Shown: positions 34,201-43,282, counted from the first letter of the stretch. The stretch is 53,302 nt of DNA from Candidatus Iainarchaeum sp. (GCA_016202305.1 JACQPB010000005.1:1-53302), one strand, 5' to 3'. The notes: generated from the letters alone by a model not told the origin. Made by a program: numbers and translations.

Positions 34201-34963
34201 ATCAGGATTCGTGGACGCTTCCAAGGACATAAACGTGAGAGGCACGGTTTCGCTCCTGCTTCCGGGAATAACTTGCGTAACTGCAGGCCCCACGACACAG
34301 GATCAGAAAACTATAGACTCCTTCTCGCTTGAAATCCCGAGGCGCAGGGGCGCCACGGGGTTCACGCTCCTCAACAATGCGTGCGGCCAGGACGTGATAC
34401 TCAATCTGAGGAAGCATGAGAAAAGCGACATCTCCCTCAAGGTGAACGGCGCTGCGTATGATTTCGCGGCCGGCACCGGAATAATACTGCAGAACAATGC
34501 CTCGGCGCAGGTCGAGGTGCAAACCCTCAATGAGTTCGGGGTCCACCCGATTTACGTCACTGCCAGGCTCGGGGGCGCGAGCGGGCAAGCGAACAACGCC
34601 GGAACAGTGAAAGTGATTATATTCGACCCGGAAGTATGCCTGTCAGGCGAGAAGGAGGGCTTCGCTTCAGCTTCCGACAGGTTCACGCTCGGCTCCGGCA
34701 GCTCCAACAATGCCGTGCTGGCCTTCATAAACAAGTGCTTCACCGGGCTGTTCGGCGGCGCAATAGAGGGCGACAAGTATCCGCGGAATGACCTCGCATC
34801 CCCGGACGTGCTCGGAGGCAAGGCCCTGGTGACCGCGAGCAGTGTTTCAGGGAGCGTGGAAGAGGCCAGGAGCAGGTACACTGCACAGGTCCAGCAGATA
34901 CAGGCTACGGAGGACCAGTTTTTCCTTGTTACGGTGCAGGATTTCGTGAAAGGTGGACAGTAA
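31220..34963 (+). CDS. Giant membrane-anchored beta-sandwich repeat surface protein
   Basis: 1247 aa from ATG 31220; the track's 33 upstream residues are unlike the rest and cross the leader. A cytoplasmic N-terminus of about 43 residues (LGGLYYSLEDRYYEILDGL) is followed by one transmembrane helix (VFPSFILLLIVLLLAISAAIWFIAG, ~43-67). The remaining ~1180 residues are outside and consist of repeated beta-sandwich modules resembling carboxypeptidase-regulatory/Ig-like domains (e.g. FVVVDNDDTRLEGIAVSF, VVVQDRKTKEPVKGVALTFK, ASVTDESGRPVQGVEVKFVD, VIATDKSPVPAASVRIYKD, each followed by a GxYxxxA-type strand). A few Cys pairs may form disulfides. First gene of a four-gene coupled operon; its TAA overlaps the next ATG. 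No known family for the whole; an adhesin or envelope scaffold is likely. Confidence 0.85.
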   Translation: MAGLADSLGGLYYSLEDRYYEILDGLEENVPVYKVIDPIDKVFPSFILLLIVLLLAISAAIWFIAGGGLASLFAAQTAKFVVVDNDDTRLEGIAVSFSEGARKETKTTNAFGEFRTGFFGKAVAMEVDAEGYAPFRDVNGIEPGKSYRIRLSQEAADVKLRTISFELRGTDNSPVSSTAAVSMSFACSGQGRRPASISGKGSQHAVSVQTDCGVLTSTINATGFEEARKTVDTLSQQGTVIVRLVRKSLFSSVRVVVQDRKTKEPVKGVALTFKMNGVTALQGGATDDSGIALVDKVPYGEYLIEASPPSGSRYSVGFSDLFAVGAAQLSGDVTIYLDKADSSKILRLRFLDEATGRPVRGVAARFVVNNNVSGISLASDASGIVEFINPDAKAAYAAIATHADYVLRVVTDIGLVDPSSASAKEVKLLKATSANSGTAMVLVSELSVGPVKDAAVQLYSIGVPFPLFTGQTGDDGNVSFTNLPLGDYNAFASKLIDGTMFSNNSARKALAPGAVTQFPIVLVVANGKVSASVTDESGRPVQGVEVKFVDSITGQTLGSMQTGANGSTPQQLELKVDKRPYIVAKKQGYYDATSIPYQITPNSSQVIPVTLIAVKDPFDPYAPFDVRLGAVLDSSGRQVQVMQAKKDYLLSFTLISSGDISDAKTAVRAGLEGEANASDSKIVVRGFTSFAGNATLSPCYNMDNNYTNCGQATETDAKQAIAGFGNLGRGSYDFRVAVYVKDVPRDTPLQVRFGAKASSGGSMAFRPSEKTLYLREFLVDKPFCVSDCGIVMSFTLQDNAKSAFPQPVAVPSTPQPLLLKGQQYKVHYTITNLSNRVFPSVSMALLNKKPPATPQPVTFERAAIPIGRLAALQSAEGDFAFTAASDAVSTEIDVNLDLGISGDNARILVGISALKVMNIEVSPETLLPGMPQGNAVITVIATDKSPVPAASVRIYKDSGETPIDTGATDNAGRYFASFRSAFADGTVLHVRASKSGFVDASKDINVRGTVSLLLPGITCVTAGPTTQDQKTIDSFSLEIPRRRGATGFTLLNNACGQDVILNLRKHEKSDISLKVNGAAYDFAAGTGIILQNNASAQVEVQTLNEFGVHPIYVTARLGGASGQANNAGTVKVIIFDPEVCLSGEKEGFASASDRFTLGSGSSNNAVLAFINKCFTGLFGGAIEGDKYPRNDLASPDVLGGKALVTASSVSGSVEEARSRYTAQVQQIQATEDQFFLVTVQDFVKGGQ

Positions 34964-36747
34964 TGGCTCGCTATCCTTTCTATCATTTTTTGCTCGGCGC
35001 ATTGCTGCTGTTATGCGCGCAGTTTGCGGCAGCTTCCGTGTTCTACAATGGCGCGCTCGAAGTCACGCTCGACAAGCAGATTTACAACGTGGGCGAACCC
35101 CTCACTGGCAGGCTGGAGGCCACGAATTTCGAAAGCATCGGCTTCTATGACGCGGAGGTAGTGCTTGAGCTTGTTTCCGGGACATCGGGTCCACTCTCCT
35201 ACCCTACACAGTTCAGCGAGGACGGAAGGATTTTTTTCGAGAGTAAAGTGGATGCACCCATGCTGGCCGGACAGAAGAAAAGCATCCCATTTAGCATCCA
35301 GCTTCCAGATGACCTGGTTTCCGGAGCCTATTCCATTCACGCTTATTTCCGCACCGCGAGGGCGCCGATTGCAGGGATAGCCCACATATTCGCCTCGCCG
35401 AAAACTGCGGAATTCACCGTGAACGGAACCTCTGCCGGGAAATTCCCACAGCTAGGCATTCTGCGCACAAAAACCGTTTTCGCCGGATACACTGGCCCTG
35501 TCGGCACGCCCGTGAACCCTGGTGACGCCATTCCGGCGGAAGTTTACGTGAAGAACTATTCCGGCTCAGCGCTCAACGGCGCAACGGTTTGGGCTGGATT
35601 GTGCATGTGGGATGACACGGAGTGTGGCTCTTACCTTTCCGAAGGCTCCGCAAAGGCTGATTTCCTGGCAGGCACGGAAACGATGGCAAAGCTCACGCTC
35701 AGGGCACCTGACCTGCCAGGCGCCTATGCAATCAGGATAGAGGTGCGCGATGCGGACAATAGAGTAGTGTCGCTCTACAGGAACAGGGCAATCGTGCTGG
35801 GGGCGACAGCGAGGATAAAGAAGCTCGACATTTCAGGCACGGCCCTCAGCGATGGAAAGCCGTCAACAATCAGCATGCTCCTCGGTGCCTCGCCAGACCA
35901 CTACACGAAACCCGACTTCAGCGATTTTGATGTGCGCGTGTGGGTGGAGGCCGGCGCGAAGGTTTTCGAGAAGGCAGAGCACATCGACAGCCTGCCGTTC
36001 TCGGAAGTCGAGAGGGACTTGTCATTCACGTTCATTCCAACGAAGGCCGCTGACACTTTCAGGGTTTGCGCATCCGTGGAGAAGGCAGGAAAGGAGATGG
36101 ATTCATATTGCTTCAATGTCAGGCCGCTCGGCATCGAGAACGTCGTCGGGGCGCAGACAGGCAGGATAGAAGTCGGCACAAGTTACTCAGGCAGCGACGG
36201 CAGGCTTTCCCTCAGCATTTGCGGCTTCGACAGCTTCGGCAGGCCAGAAAGCCTCGACATCGGCGTTTTGCTGCTCACGGCTTCGGGGGAGAAAGCGCTC
36301 TCCGACTCTTTCGGTGCAGGCAATTGTTATGGCCAGTCCATAGGAATCGATTCGGGCAAGCATCTGCTCATTGTGGATGATTTCAGGAACAGGTCGCAGT
36401 ACAGCAAGGAGCTGGATTTCGCTTTCAAGGCACCGGCGTCATGCAGTGCGATTGGCGCAATCGTGTGCGGACAGGGCGAGCAGTGCTCCGGTGAAGGCAC
36501 GCTCGCGCCCAATGGCGAAGCCTGCTGCATCGGCTCGTGCTCCCCTGCAAAAGGCTCCGTGAGCGAGGCCCAGGATTCCGGTGCTGGGCAGGAAAGCGGT
36601 GCCCCAATCCTTCCAGGCATAGGCATTTTAGCGGCTGCCGGTGCGGCAATATTGATTTTGGCGCTCTTGTGGCTTGCATGGAAAGCGATGGCCGGACGCG
36701 GAAGGAGCGAGGGCGAAAGGGGCGCGGAAGGTGAGGATTATGGCTGA
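34963..36747 (+). CDS. Secreted type I membrane protein with Cys-rich stalk
   Basis: 594 aa, starting in TAATG overlap with the previous stop. A signal peptide (residues 1-24, ending FAAAS) leads into arrestin/CARDB-like beta-sandwich regions (LEVTLDKQIYNVGEPLTGRLEATNF, KKSIPFSIQLPDDLVSGAYSIHAYF, AIPAEVYVKNYSGSALNGATVW). A Cys cluster at ~494-525 (CSAIGAIVCGQGEQC, EACCIGSC) is followed by a low-complexity linker, a transmembrane helix (IGILAAAGAAILILALLWLAWKAM, ~553-576) and a short acidic/basic cytoplasmic tail. Topology: bulk outside, one anchor. The beta-sandwich start resembles inducible macroglobulin-like MG domains, but I do not assign a family. It overlaps the next gene by 8 nt. Confidence 0.85.
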   Translation: MARYPFYHFLLGALLLLCAQFAAASVFYNGALEVTLDKQIYNVGEPLTGRLEATNFESIGFYDAEVVLELVSGTSGPLSYPTQFSEDGRIFFESKVDAPMLAGQKKSIPFSIQLPDDLVSGAYSIHAYFRTARAPIAGIAHIFASPKTAEFTVNGTSAGKFPQLGILRTKTVFAGYTGPVGTPVNPGDAIPAEVYVKNYSGSALNGATVWAGLCMWDDTECGSYLSEGSAKADFLAGTETMAKLTLRAPDLPGAYAIRIEVRDADNRVVSLYRNRAIVLGATARIKKLDISGTALSDGKPSTISMLLGASPDHYTKPDFSDFDVRVWVEAGAKVFEKAEHIDSLPFSEVERDLSFTFIPTKAADTFRVCASVEKAGKEMDSYCFNVRPLGIENVVGAQTGRIEVGTSYSGSDGRLSLSICGFDSFGRPESLDIGVLLLTASGEKALSDSFGAGNCYGQSIGIDSGKHLLIVDDFRNRSQYSKELDFAFKAPASCSAIGAIVCGQGEQCSGEGTLAPNGEACCIGSCSPAKGSVSEAQDSGAGQESGAPILPGIGILAAAGAAILILALLWLAWKAMAGRGRSEGERGAEGEDYG

Positions 36748-39700
36748 CGGGCGCATGCTTTTGCTTCTGGCGATTGTTCTGGTGTCTGTAATACTTTTGT
36801 CGCCATCCGCGCTTGCCGGCAAGCACTGCTGGTACAACGAAACCATAAGCCAGACATCTATATCAGTAAACTTTACCGGGAAGCACCTCGCATTGCAGGG
36901 CCGTGTCGTGGATGGCGCACAGAGGGAAACCTACCTCGTCAAGACAGGCGAATCGATGAACCTTGCGGACATCAGCACTTTCGTCGCCAACTGCGTGGAC
37001 GGCGCGAGGAGCAATTTCATTAACGCGGTCAGGCTCATGGAGGTGATGCCTGACGGCTCGAGAATCGAGACAGGCATAAACAATAAACTGACGTATGACG
37101 GCGCTGCCTGCGAAGGCGGCAACAACATCAAGGGCAGTGCAAAAGAGACAAACGCGTTCAAGTTCGGCGTGAGCAGGGCTTACACTTTCGAGGCCCAGTA
37201 CGCGTCTTCATTATCCTCTCTGGACCCGAAGTGGAAGCCAATAAAGAAGTTTGACGTCATAGTGGCGCCGGGCAACATTGACGTTAATATAGTGGCAGTT
37301 CCTACTGTCGGCGTCAGGAGCAGCGTCTATGCCAGTGACGCCCAGGCCGAAAGCGAGGCAATGTGGAAGATTTCGAATGTCGGAGAAGTGGACGTGAACG
37401 TGCAGGGCATATCCGCGGTCCGGTGCGAAGGCCTCATCAGCGGATGCGGCTTCTTGCTCCCGACAGAGGACAAGCCAATTGCGTTCCCGCACAGGATTCT
37501 TCCCGGCCAGTCTCTGTATTTCAGGGAAAAATTCACTGCGAAAAAGCCAGGGATTTCTCCTTCAAAGGGATTGCTTGCTGTCGACGTGCTTTACTCTGAC
37601 CCTTATGGCTTCGAGACAGTCACATATACCACAAAGCAGGTGCCGATAGAGCACGAGGTTTCATTCAGCGTGGCTTCGAGCATGGTTTATCCATACAGGA
37701 CACAAAAAAAGCCTTTCGAGCTGGATGGCGGCACGACTTACTATGTGCAGACATGCACGGACTCGCCACAGTACGAGCTCAACGGGCCCGGCGGAAACCT
37801 CCTGTTCGGAGCCAGCATTTATGATGAACAGGGCGCTCCAGTGACGCTCACCAACGTTTTCGACAACAGCACGAGATTCGGGAACACGAACTTCCACCAG
37901 GTATCCAACTGCGCCCCGCAACCCGGTTCCGCATCCTATCAAGCGCAGGTTGCTGAGCTGAAGCATATGAATGAAGGGAGCAGTGACCCAAACAGCCTCC
38001 AGTTCCAGGGCGCGGGCATGGGAAAGTTCACCACGCCTAATTTTGCTGGCAAGAGGACGTATTCTTATGTCATTGAAGGGCTCGTCGGCCTCAAAGGGCA
38101 TTACAAGAGCGATTTCATGCACATCGCAGACAAGTTCGACAATGGCACGCAGCTCCTCGTGGATGAAAACATTTTCGTCAGGGACAGCCTCGGAGCTGGC
38201 GTCGGCCAGGAGATAAAGTTTTCGGCTCCGACATCCAAGGTTTCCGCCAAGCTCACGGCCTTTGAAGGCACGAAAAGCCTCGGCCAGTACAAGCCAAGCA
38301 TCGAGCTTTCGGAGCTGGGCTCCTATCCGGTGTATTTGCTTACCAATTCATCAATCGACGGCAAGGGTCAGCAGGCAGGGCACGCATACAGTTTTTCGGA
38401 CAGCGACACAGCCATCTTCATAGACCCACAGTACGGTGACGTCTATGCCCGCACTTCATCCGTAGGAACGCAGAATATGGCCCCGCCTTCGACTGACGTC
38501 AACATCGCATGGCTCGGCACTGAAAAGTACATGTTCTATGTGAACGCCGGCCCTGTAGGATTGTGCCGCGACATGCAGGGCAACGCTTTCCAGGATGCCA
38601 CAGGCAAGGCTATGGCTGTTGCGGGCAATGCGGCCAGCCCGCACGTGAAGTATGACTGGGCACCTTCACGCATATTGCCCAACGAGTGCGACAACGGGAA
38701 CATTAACTACACGGTGTGCGATTCCGCGCAGTTTGCGATGGAGCTGCTGCGCAAGCTGAACATAATCAACGAGCTCAACAAGGCCGGAAACTACCAGGGC
38801 TCCGTGCAGGCATCCGGAAGGTTCCAGGCATATCTCATGAAGGACGGCTTTTCGACTGATTTCCAGGGGGATTTAGATGCTTACCTGAAGAACAGGTTCT
38901 TCTCCTCTGACCTTGGCTACGCTTCCGGCACCTCACCCTGGGCGAAATATTTCTCCGACACCGCCAGGCTCACCTTCTCATCAGGGGATGACAGGGCAAA
39001 CACCCCTGAAGCGCAAAAAGCCGGAAGGGGGGTGCACGAGGCGGGACTCTACAACGTCGACATTCTTATAGAGTATGACAAGAGTTCACCCTTCAAGTTC
39101 TTTGATGAATCAGGGAATCCGCTCGCGAAAATCAATGTATCGATAGGCAAGGCAGGCTCCCTGCCACCCAACCTGCTGTACAGCCTGCCTATTGATGCCG
39201 AGCTCGGACTGCTTGCCAATGCCGGCGGAATGGAGCGCCAAGGGTATGGCGTCGGCTTCACCGGAACCCCAATCCCGGTTTCGAGGTCCGGCAATGCGCA
39301 GGACTACGTGATGTCCCAGAAAATCACTGACGGAAGCACCCCTGTCGCATTTTTGGACGTCAGCTTCGTCAACAACATGGCAGATGCTACAAAGACAAGC
39401 GCTGCGCAGATGCTCCTCATAACCCCTGACAGCTCAGGGCAGGGCGTCCCGAAGTACAAGCTAAAGTTTTCCGGTGGCTATCCTGTGCCGCTGATAATAA
39501 AGGCCGAACCCTCAGGAAGCAGCCTCAGCGCTTCTTACTCCGTCTCCGAGAACAAGCAGGCGATAAACGCCGGCGCCTACCTCGCAAGGCTCTCGGAAAT
39601 ATCCTATTATGCCACGGGAGTCGCGGAAAACTGCACAGACACGCAGACAAAAGCGAAGCTTCCGCTGGTCATCGGCACAGACAGGCAGGCCAGCGCCTAC

Positions 39701-40183
39701 TCCTCTGAGCCTTCATGCAGGCTCGGCAATTCGTCACCGGATACATACAAAGTATACGGATTCAACAGGGACATAACAAACATGCCGGACAAAGGAGCGA
39801 ACGCATACTTCGGCACCGTGCTCTACCCGGTGCACTCCACCGAGGCCACCATAACGAATGCCTGCGCTTCGCAGGGAAGGCTGTATGTGGCAACGCTTTC
39901 CAATGACGGCTCGGTGTCAGGTTACAAGGAACTCGCACCGGGAAGCTCGACCCACGAATTCGACAGGCCGCAGGCCGGGCCGCAGACGCTGGCGGACGCG
40001 ATTGCGGGCATTTCATCCGGAAGCACCTGCATTGCATACGGAACCATGACAGCCGGCGCCTCTATACTGCCTGACAATGTAGGCATCTGGTGGAACGAAG
40101 GCAGGTTTGCAAAGCAGCTCCGCGACAAGCTTGCCGGCCAGCCGGCAGGGCTTCCCGTGAATGCCTGCTTCAGGGAGGCATGA
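36740..40183 (+). CDS. Large exported protein, unrecognised family
   Basis: 1147 aa from ATG 36740, preceded by GGTGA at good spacing, which decides the start over the track's 36674. A signal peptide or anchor (MLLLLAIVLVSVILLSPSALAG, ~6-27) is followed by an entirely extracellular chain. It is beta-rich and contains about ten Cys-bearing segments and many NxS/T sequons (NETI, NFTG, NSSI, NYTV, NCTD). A helical stretch near 680-740 (CDSAQFAMELLRKLNIINELNKAG ... YLKNRFF) interrupts the beta regions. There is no C-terminal transmembrane segment, so it is secreted or held by the N-terminal helix or by partner proteins. I recognise no family or catalytic motif. Next ATG follows within 3 nt of its stop. 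Confidence 0.85.
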   Translation: MADGRMLLLLAIVLVSVILLSPSALAGKHCWYNETISQTSISVNFTGKHLALQGRVVDGAQRETYLVKTGESMNLADISTFVANCVDGARSNFINAVRLMEVMPDGSRIETGINNKLTYDGAACEGGNNIKGSAKETNAFKFGVSRAYTFEAQYASSLSSLDPKWKPIKKFDVIVAPGNIDVNIVAVPTVGVRSSVYASDAQAESEAMWKISNVGEVDVNVQGISAVRCEGLISGCGFLLPTEDKPIAFPHRILPGQSLYFREKFTAKKPGISPSKGLLAVDVLYSDPYGFETVTYTTKQVPIEHEVSFSVASSMVYPYRTQKKPFELDGGTTYYVQTCTDSPQYELNGPGGNLLFGASIYDEQGAPVTLTNVFDNSTRFGNTNFHQVSNCAPQPGSASYQAQVAELKHMNEGSSDPNSLQFQGAGMGKFTTPNFAGKRTYSYVIEGLVGLKGHYKSDFMHIADKFDNGTQLLVDENIFVRDSLGAGVGQEIKFSAPTSKVSAKLTAFEGTKSLGQYKPSIELSELGSYPVYLLTNSSIDGKGQQAGHAYSFSDSDTAIFIDPQYGDVYARTSSVGTQNMAPPSTDVNIAWLGTEKYMFYVNAGPVGLCRDMQGNAFQDATGKAMAVAGNAASPHVKYDWAPSRILPNECDNGNINYTVCDSAQFAMELLRKLNIINELNKAGNYQGSVQASGRFQAYLMKDGFSTDFQGDLDAYLKNRFFSSDLGYASGTSPWAKYFSDTARLTFSSGDDRANTPEAQKAGRGVHEAGLYNVDILIEYDKSSPFKFFDESGNPLAKINVSIGKAGSLPPNLLYSLPIDAELGLLANAGGMERQGYGVGFTGTPIPVSRSGNAQDYVMSQKITDGSTPVAFLDVSFVNNMADATKTSAAQMLLITPDSSGQGVPKYKLKFSGGYPVPLIIKAEPSGSSLSASYSVSENKQAINAGAYLARLSEISYYATGVAENCTDTQTKAKLPLVIGTDRQASAYSSEPSCRLGNSSPDTYKVYGFNRDITNMPDKGANAYFGTVLYPVHSTEATITNACASQGRLYVATLSNDGSVSGYKELAPGSSTHEFDRPQAGPQTLADAIAGISSGSTCIAYGTMTAGASILPDNVGIWWNEGRFAKQLRDKLAGQPAGLPVNACFREA

Positions 40184-40185
40184 AC

Positions 40186-41184
40186 ATGCCAGGAGACGCT
40201 GCTCCATCTTCAGGTTCAGGCCTCTACCTCAAGGCAGGCATTCTGGCTGCACTGCTGCTTGCACTCTATTTCCTGCTAATTTACCTCAACATAGTATCGT
40301 GCGGCCACCTGCATCCCGTGGTCTGCGACGTTTATTATTCGGTAATTTCGGGTGGCAAGCCTAAACTGCTAATAATTTCCGGCCAGGACGGCATCGGCGA
40401 CCCCGATTATTTCTATGAGATACTGAAAGGCCCGAGGTTTTCCGCATCCGTGAGGATGCGCGAGCTTAGCGTGACCTCCCTGCCTGAACTTTTGCAGTAC
40501 CAGATGGTAATAGTGGAACGGGCGAGGACAATGAAAATAGCGGACCACAGGATGTTCCTGGATTATGCAAACCGCGGAGGCAAGATAGTGTGGATTGCGG
40601 ATGCAGGCACGATGGCTACGCCCGATGAATCCGGCAGGAACTATTTCCTGGCTTATGGCGAGAGGAAAGCGGGAGGCAGCCCTTCCTACATAGGCCCATG
40701 GGCAAGGAAAGCAGGGAGCAAGCAGGTTTCGCTGGATTACATGCTCGGCGTGGAATACCTGGCCAATTACTGTGAACTCGCATCCGATTGCGGTGCCGGC
40801 AGCCTTGTAGGGTTCATGAATTTTTCTGACACCGGCAAGCGCCAGGTTTACGGCCTCTCCCAACAGCTCCCGTTTTATGGCGACTTTTCTATAGTGAGAC
40901 CCAACGAGAATGCATACCAGTCAGGCCTAGCGTACCTTGACTATGGGACAAGCCTCGTAGCTAAGCCGCCACAGGGCCACTTCTGGCTGCAGGGCCAAAG
41001 CACGAACTTCGGGAAGGAATTCCCGATGATGGTGTCAAGCGGCTATGGCTCGAGGGTCCTCTACTATTCGTTCCCGCCGGAATACCTTGTCAGCGAAAAA
41101 ATGCCCCTTGACCCGAAAACCGGGAAGAGGATAGCATACTGGGGCATAATAGAGGACATGTATTATGGGATGCTGTACAGGTGA
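40186..41184 (+). CDS. Membrane-anchored GATase-like/DUF4350-like domain protein
   Basis: 332 aa. AGGGAGG at 40172-40178 is 7 nt before ATG 40186, so this start is preferred to ATG 40180. N-terminal transmembrane helix (LKAGILAALLLALYFLLIYLNIV, ~15-37), then an extracellular alpha/beta domain: KPKLLIISGQDGIGDPDYFYEIL, YQMVIVERARTMKIADHRMFLDYANRGGKIVWIADAG, a late VLYYSFPPEYL. This recalls the flavodoxin/class I glutamine-amidotransferase-like fold of DUF4350 and ThuA-type domains, usually non-catalytic sensors or ligand binders; no Cys-His-Glu triad is evident. Last gene of the surface operon. Confidence 0.8.
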   Translation: MPGDAAPSSGSGLYLKAGILAALLLALYFLLIYLNIVSCGHLHPVVCDVYYSVISGGKPKLLIISGQDGIGDPDYFYEILKGPRFSASVRMRELSVTSLPELLQYQMVIVERARTMKIADHRMFLDYANRGGKIVWIADAGTMATPDESGRNYFLAYGERKAGGSPSYIGPWARKAGSKQVSLDYMLGVEYLANYCELASDCGAGSLVGFMNFSDTGKRQVYGLSQQLPFYGDFSIVRPNENAYQSGLAYLDYGTSLVAKPPQGHFWLQGQSTNFGKEFPMMVSSGYGSRVLYYSFPPEYLVSEKMPLDPKTGKRIAYWGIIEDMYYGMLYR

Positions 41185-41231
41185 AGTGCCTTTGGATCAA
41201 TGCCACACACTGCGTTTTTCCCATTGAGGAC

Positions 41232-41705
41232 TCACAACAAACGTTTTCTTCGACGAGCCAAATCAAGCCACTCTGACCTTACTTCTACTGACTGTCTAGT
41301 GGGTGAATGTAAGAGAAGATTATATTTTTTCAATCTATTCACCATGCGCTTACCTTTACCGTATATAACTCGGTACTCAAATTTTGTTGCGCCTTTCAGC
41401 ACTAAATCGTCCAGCAAAAATACTCCGGGAGGAACTTCAAACTCTTTCACAAACCGCTTTAAAATAGAAACATTTGCAAAGGAAATAATGCCATCAATAA
41501 GAATCGAGTCCGAAAATTTCCTGTACACGCAAGCTGAAACTAAAGTGTTTCCGAGGGCAATTCCAAAGGCTTGTTGTTCGCGTCCAAACGCCGAAGCAGC
41601 TGTAGTCGAACTATCCATAAAAAAATGGTCTGGAAGTTGTGACTTGAACTGGCCCTTTAGGTCTTCTTGCGTAACTCGCCTGAAAACATTTGGTTCATTA
41701 TCCAT
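41232..41705 (-). CDS. Orphan protein, lower GC
   Basis: 157 aa from ATG 41705. The TATA-like GGCATTTAAAC centred 27 nt upstream supports this start over 41723. Alpha/beta composition (GIALGNTLVSACVYRKFSDSILIDGIISFANVSILKRFVKEF) ending in a basic RRRKRLL tail; a GNAT-like fold is conceivable but not supported by a clear acetyl-CoA motif. Base composition is visibly AT-rich beside the surface operon. Convergent with that operon. Confidence 0.55.
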   Translation of the reverse strand: MDNEPNVFRRVTQEDLKGQFKSQLPDHFFMDSSTTAASAFGREQQAFGIALGNTLVSACVYRKFSDSILIDGIISFANVSILKRFVKEFEVPPGVFLLDDLVLKGATKFEYRVIYGKGKRMVNRLKKYNLLLHSPTRQSVEVRSEWLDLARRRKRLL

Positions 41706-41775
41706 ATTCAAGAATAAAGTCAAGGCAGTTTAAATGCCTTACGAAATCCCCAAGAGCCTGAAACGCTTTTTGCCC

Positions 41776-42444
41776 TCACTTTTCGCCCGCGAGCTTCATG
41801 TAGATTATCGCGCCGAGCACTGCCCCTGCCACGGGGCCGAGGAAGTATATCCAGAGCTGCTCAATGGCCTTTCCGCCGGCGAATACAGCAGGCCCTAAGG
41901 AACGCGCAGGGTTGAGCGACGCGCCGGAATATGGTATTGCAAAAAGGTGCGCCACGAGAAGGAAAAAGCCTATCGTGAGGCCCGCGTGGCCCGAATCAGC
42001 TTTTTTCGAGGTTGCAGACAGTATGACGACCATGAAAATTGCGGTCGCGATTATTTCAACAAGTGCCGCGGAAGCTGTGCCAAATTTGCCCGCAGTAGTT
42101 GCGCCTATTGAGGCCGATTGGGCTATGGCCCATAGTGAAGCGCTCGCAAGCAGCGCACCAAGGAACTGTGCTGCAATGTAAGTGAGCACTTTCCTGCCTT
42201 CAAAGCGGCGTGATGCCCAGAGCCCTATGGTTACAGCCGGGTTGAAATGGGCGCCGCTCGACTGCCCGAACGTGTTTATCAGCGTGACAAGGACAAGTCC
42301 CGCGGTCAATGCCACTGCAATGAGGTTCAGTGCGCCGAAATCGCCGCCGGTTAGTGAAAGGCTGCCGACTATGGAAGCAGTGATTGCAAAAACCAGCACG
42401 AAAGTGCCGAAAAACTCTGAAAGGACATCTTTTCCGAGCCGCAT
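41776..42444 (-). CDS. Aquaporin / MIP family channel
   Basis: 222 aa, six transmembrane helices with two re-entrant NPA loops: SSGAHFNPAVTIG (~62-74) and GASLNPARSLGPAVFAG (~172-188). The Arg after the second NPA belongs to the ar/R filter. MIP channels pass water or small neutral solutes; residue identity hints at a water-type channel (AqpM/AqpZ-like), not certain. The N-terminus GKDVLSEFFGTFVLVFA is the canonical helix 1. It follows the Cys-rich membrane protein gene by 37 nt on the same strand, so a joint transcript is possible. Confidence 0.93.
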   Translation of the reverse strand: MRLGKDVLSEFFGTFVLVFAITASIVGSLSLTGGDFGALNLIAVALTAGLVLVTLINTFGQSSGAHFNPAVTIGLWASRRFEGRKVLTYIAAQFLGALLASASLWAIAQSASIGATTAGKFGTASAALVEIIATAIFMVVILSATSKKADSGHAGLTIGFFLLVAHLFAIPYSGASLNPARSLGPAVFAGGKAIEQLWIYFLGPVAGAVLGAIIYMKLAGEK

Positions 42445-42481
42445 AAGTTCACACCTTACTATTCATACCGCCAAAAGTGAT

Positions 42482-43258
42482 TCATGGGCAACTGCCTGAA
42501 ACTCCTCCACCCTTCTCGAATTCGGCCGTGGAAAGCGTATATGTTTTCTCTACATATTGCTTGTTCCCGAAATCAATCTTGATTGTAGGCTTCGAGGGGC
42601 CATTGCCCAAAAACAGGAATGGTGGAGGCTCAACCCCCGGTATCTTGCTTATATAAAAATCAGTGTATGCCTGGCCTGCCTTGATGGTGAAGCTCTTAGT
42701 GGCATTACTGGTTATCTTGTCCGAAACCGAGCCGACGCTTGAAGATACGGTCAATATTCCATTGACCTCATAATCCGACGAGCCAGAATTCTTGAACTCT
42801 ATGTATTTGATGCCGAGGCCTTTCTTTCCTCCTTTTGTTATGCACTGGTAAAGCATGCTGCTTTCCACGATTGATATGTCAGGAGCCGCCTTGATTTCAG
42901 GAGGCTTGTCCTCGCACTTGCATGACTTGCACAGCTGGCTGGCAGAGCACTCCGAATCGGCCTCGCACGCTTCCCCCGTTTCCTTCACCTTGTTCCCGCA
43001 CACCGGGGCGGCCGGCTCTTTCTGGGAATTGGCATCCGCATTGGCGTTCGAATCCGCGCCGGAAACGGAATTGGAATCCTTGAGCTTGTTGGCATCAACC
43101 ACCACGGAATTGATTGCAGGGGTGTCGTCAGAGTTAGTGTCAGAATTGCCTGATGCAAGGAAAACGAATCCCGTGATTGCGACAAGCCCTATGAATGCCA
43201 CCACGAGGAAAATGAGAGCTGCGACAAGGGTCGCGGCAATGATTTTGTCTTTTTCCAT
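42482..43258 (-). CDS. Membrane-anchored protein with Cys-rich stalk and beta domain
   Basis: 258 aa. N-terminal transmembrane helix (IIAATLVAALIFLVVAFIGLVAITGFVFLA, ~6-35), a Ser/Asn/Asp-rich linker (SNANADANSQ), then a Cys-rich motif CGNKVKETGEACEADSECSASQLCKSCKCED with eight cysteines resembling the Myxo-disulfide/DUF4215 type (CGNG..E..E.CD). A beta-sandwich of ~130 residues follows (NSGSSDYEVNGILTVSSSVGSVSDKI). Export and a surface location are clear; function is not. TATA-like TTTAAATAC lies 29 nt upstream (minus strand), so it is leaderless. Confidence 0.75.
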   Translation of the reverse strand: MEKDKIIAATLVAALIFLVVAFIGLVAITGFVFLASGNSDTNSDDTPAINSVVVDANKLKDSNSVSGADSNANADANSQKEPAAPVCGNKVKETGEACEADSECSASQLCKSCKCEDKPPEIKAAPDISIVESSMLYQCITKGGKKGLGIKYIEFKNSGSSDYEVNGILTVSSSVGSVSDKITSNATKSFTIKAGQAYTDFYISKIPGVEPPPFLFLGNGPSKPTIKIDFGNKQYVEKTYTLSTAEFEKGGGVSGSCP

Positions 43259-43282
43259 ATTACTAAAAATAGGCCAGAAAAG

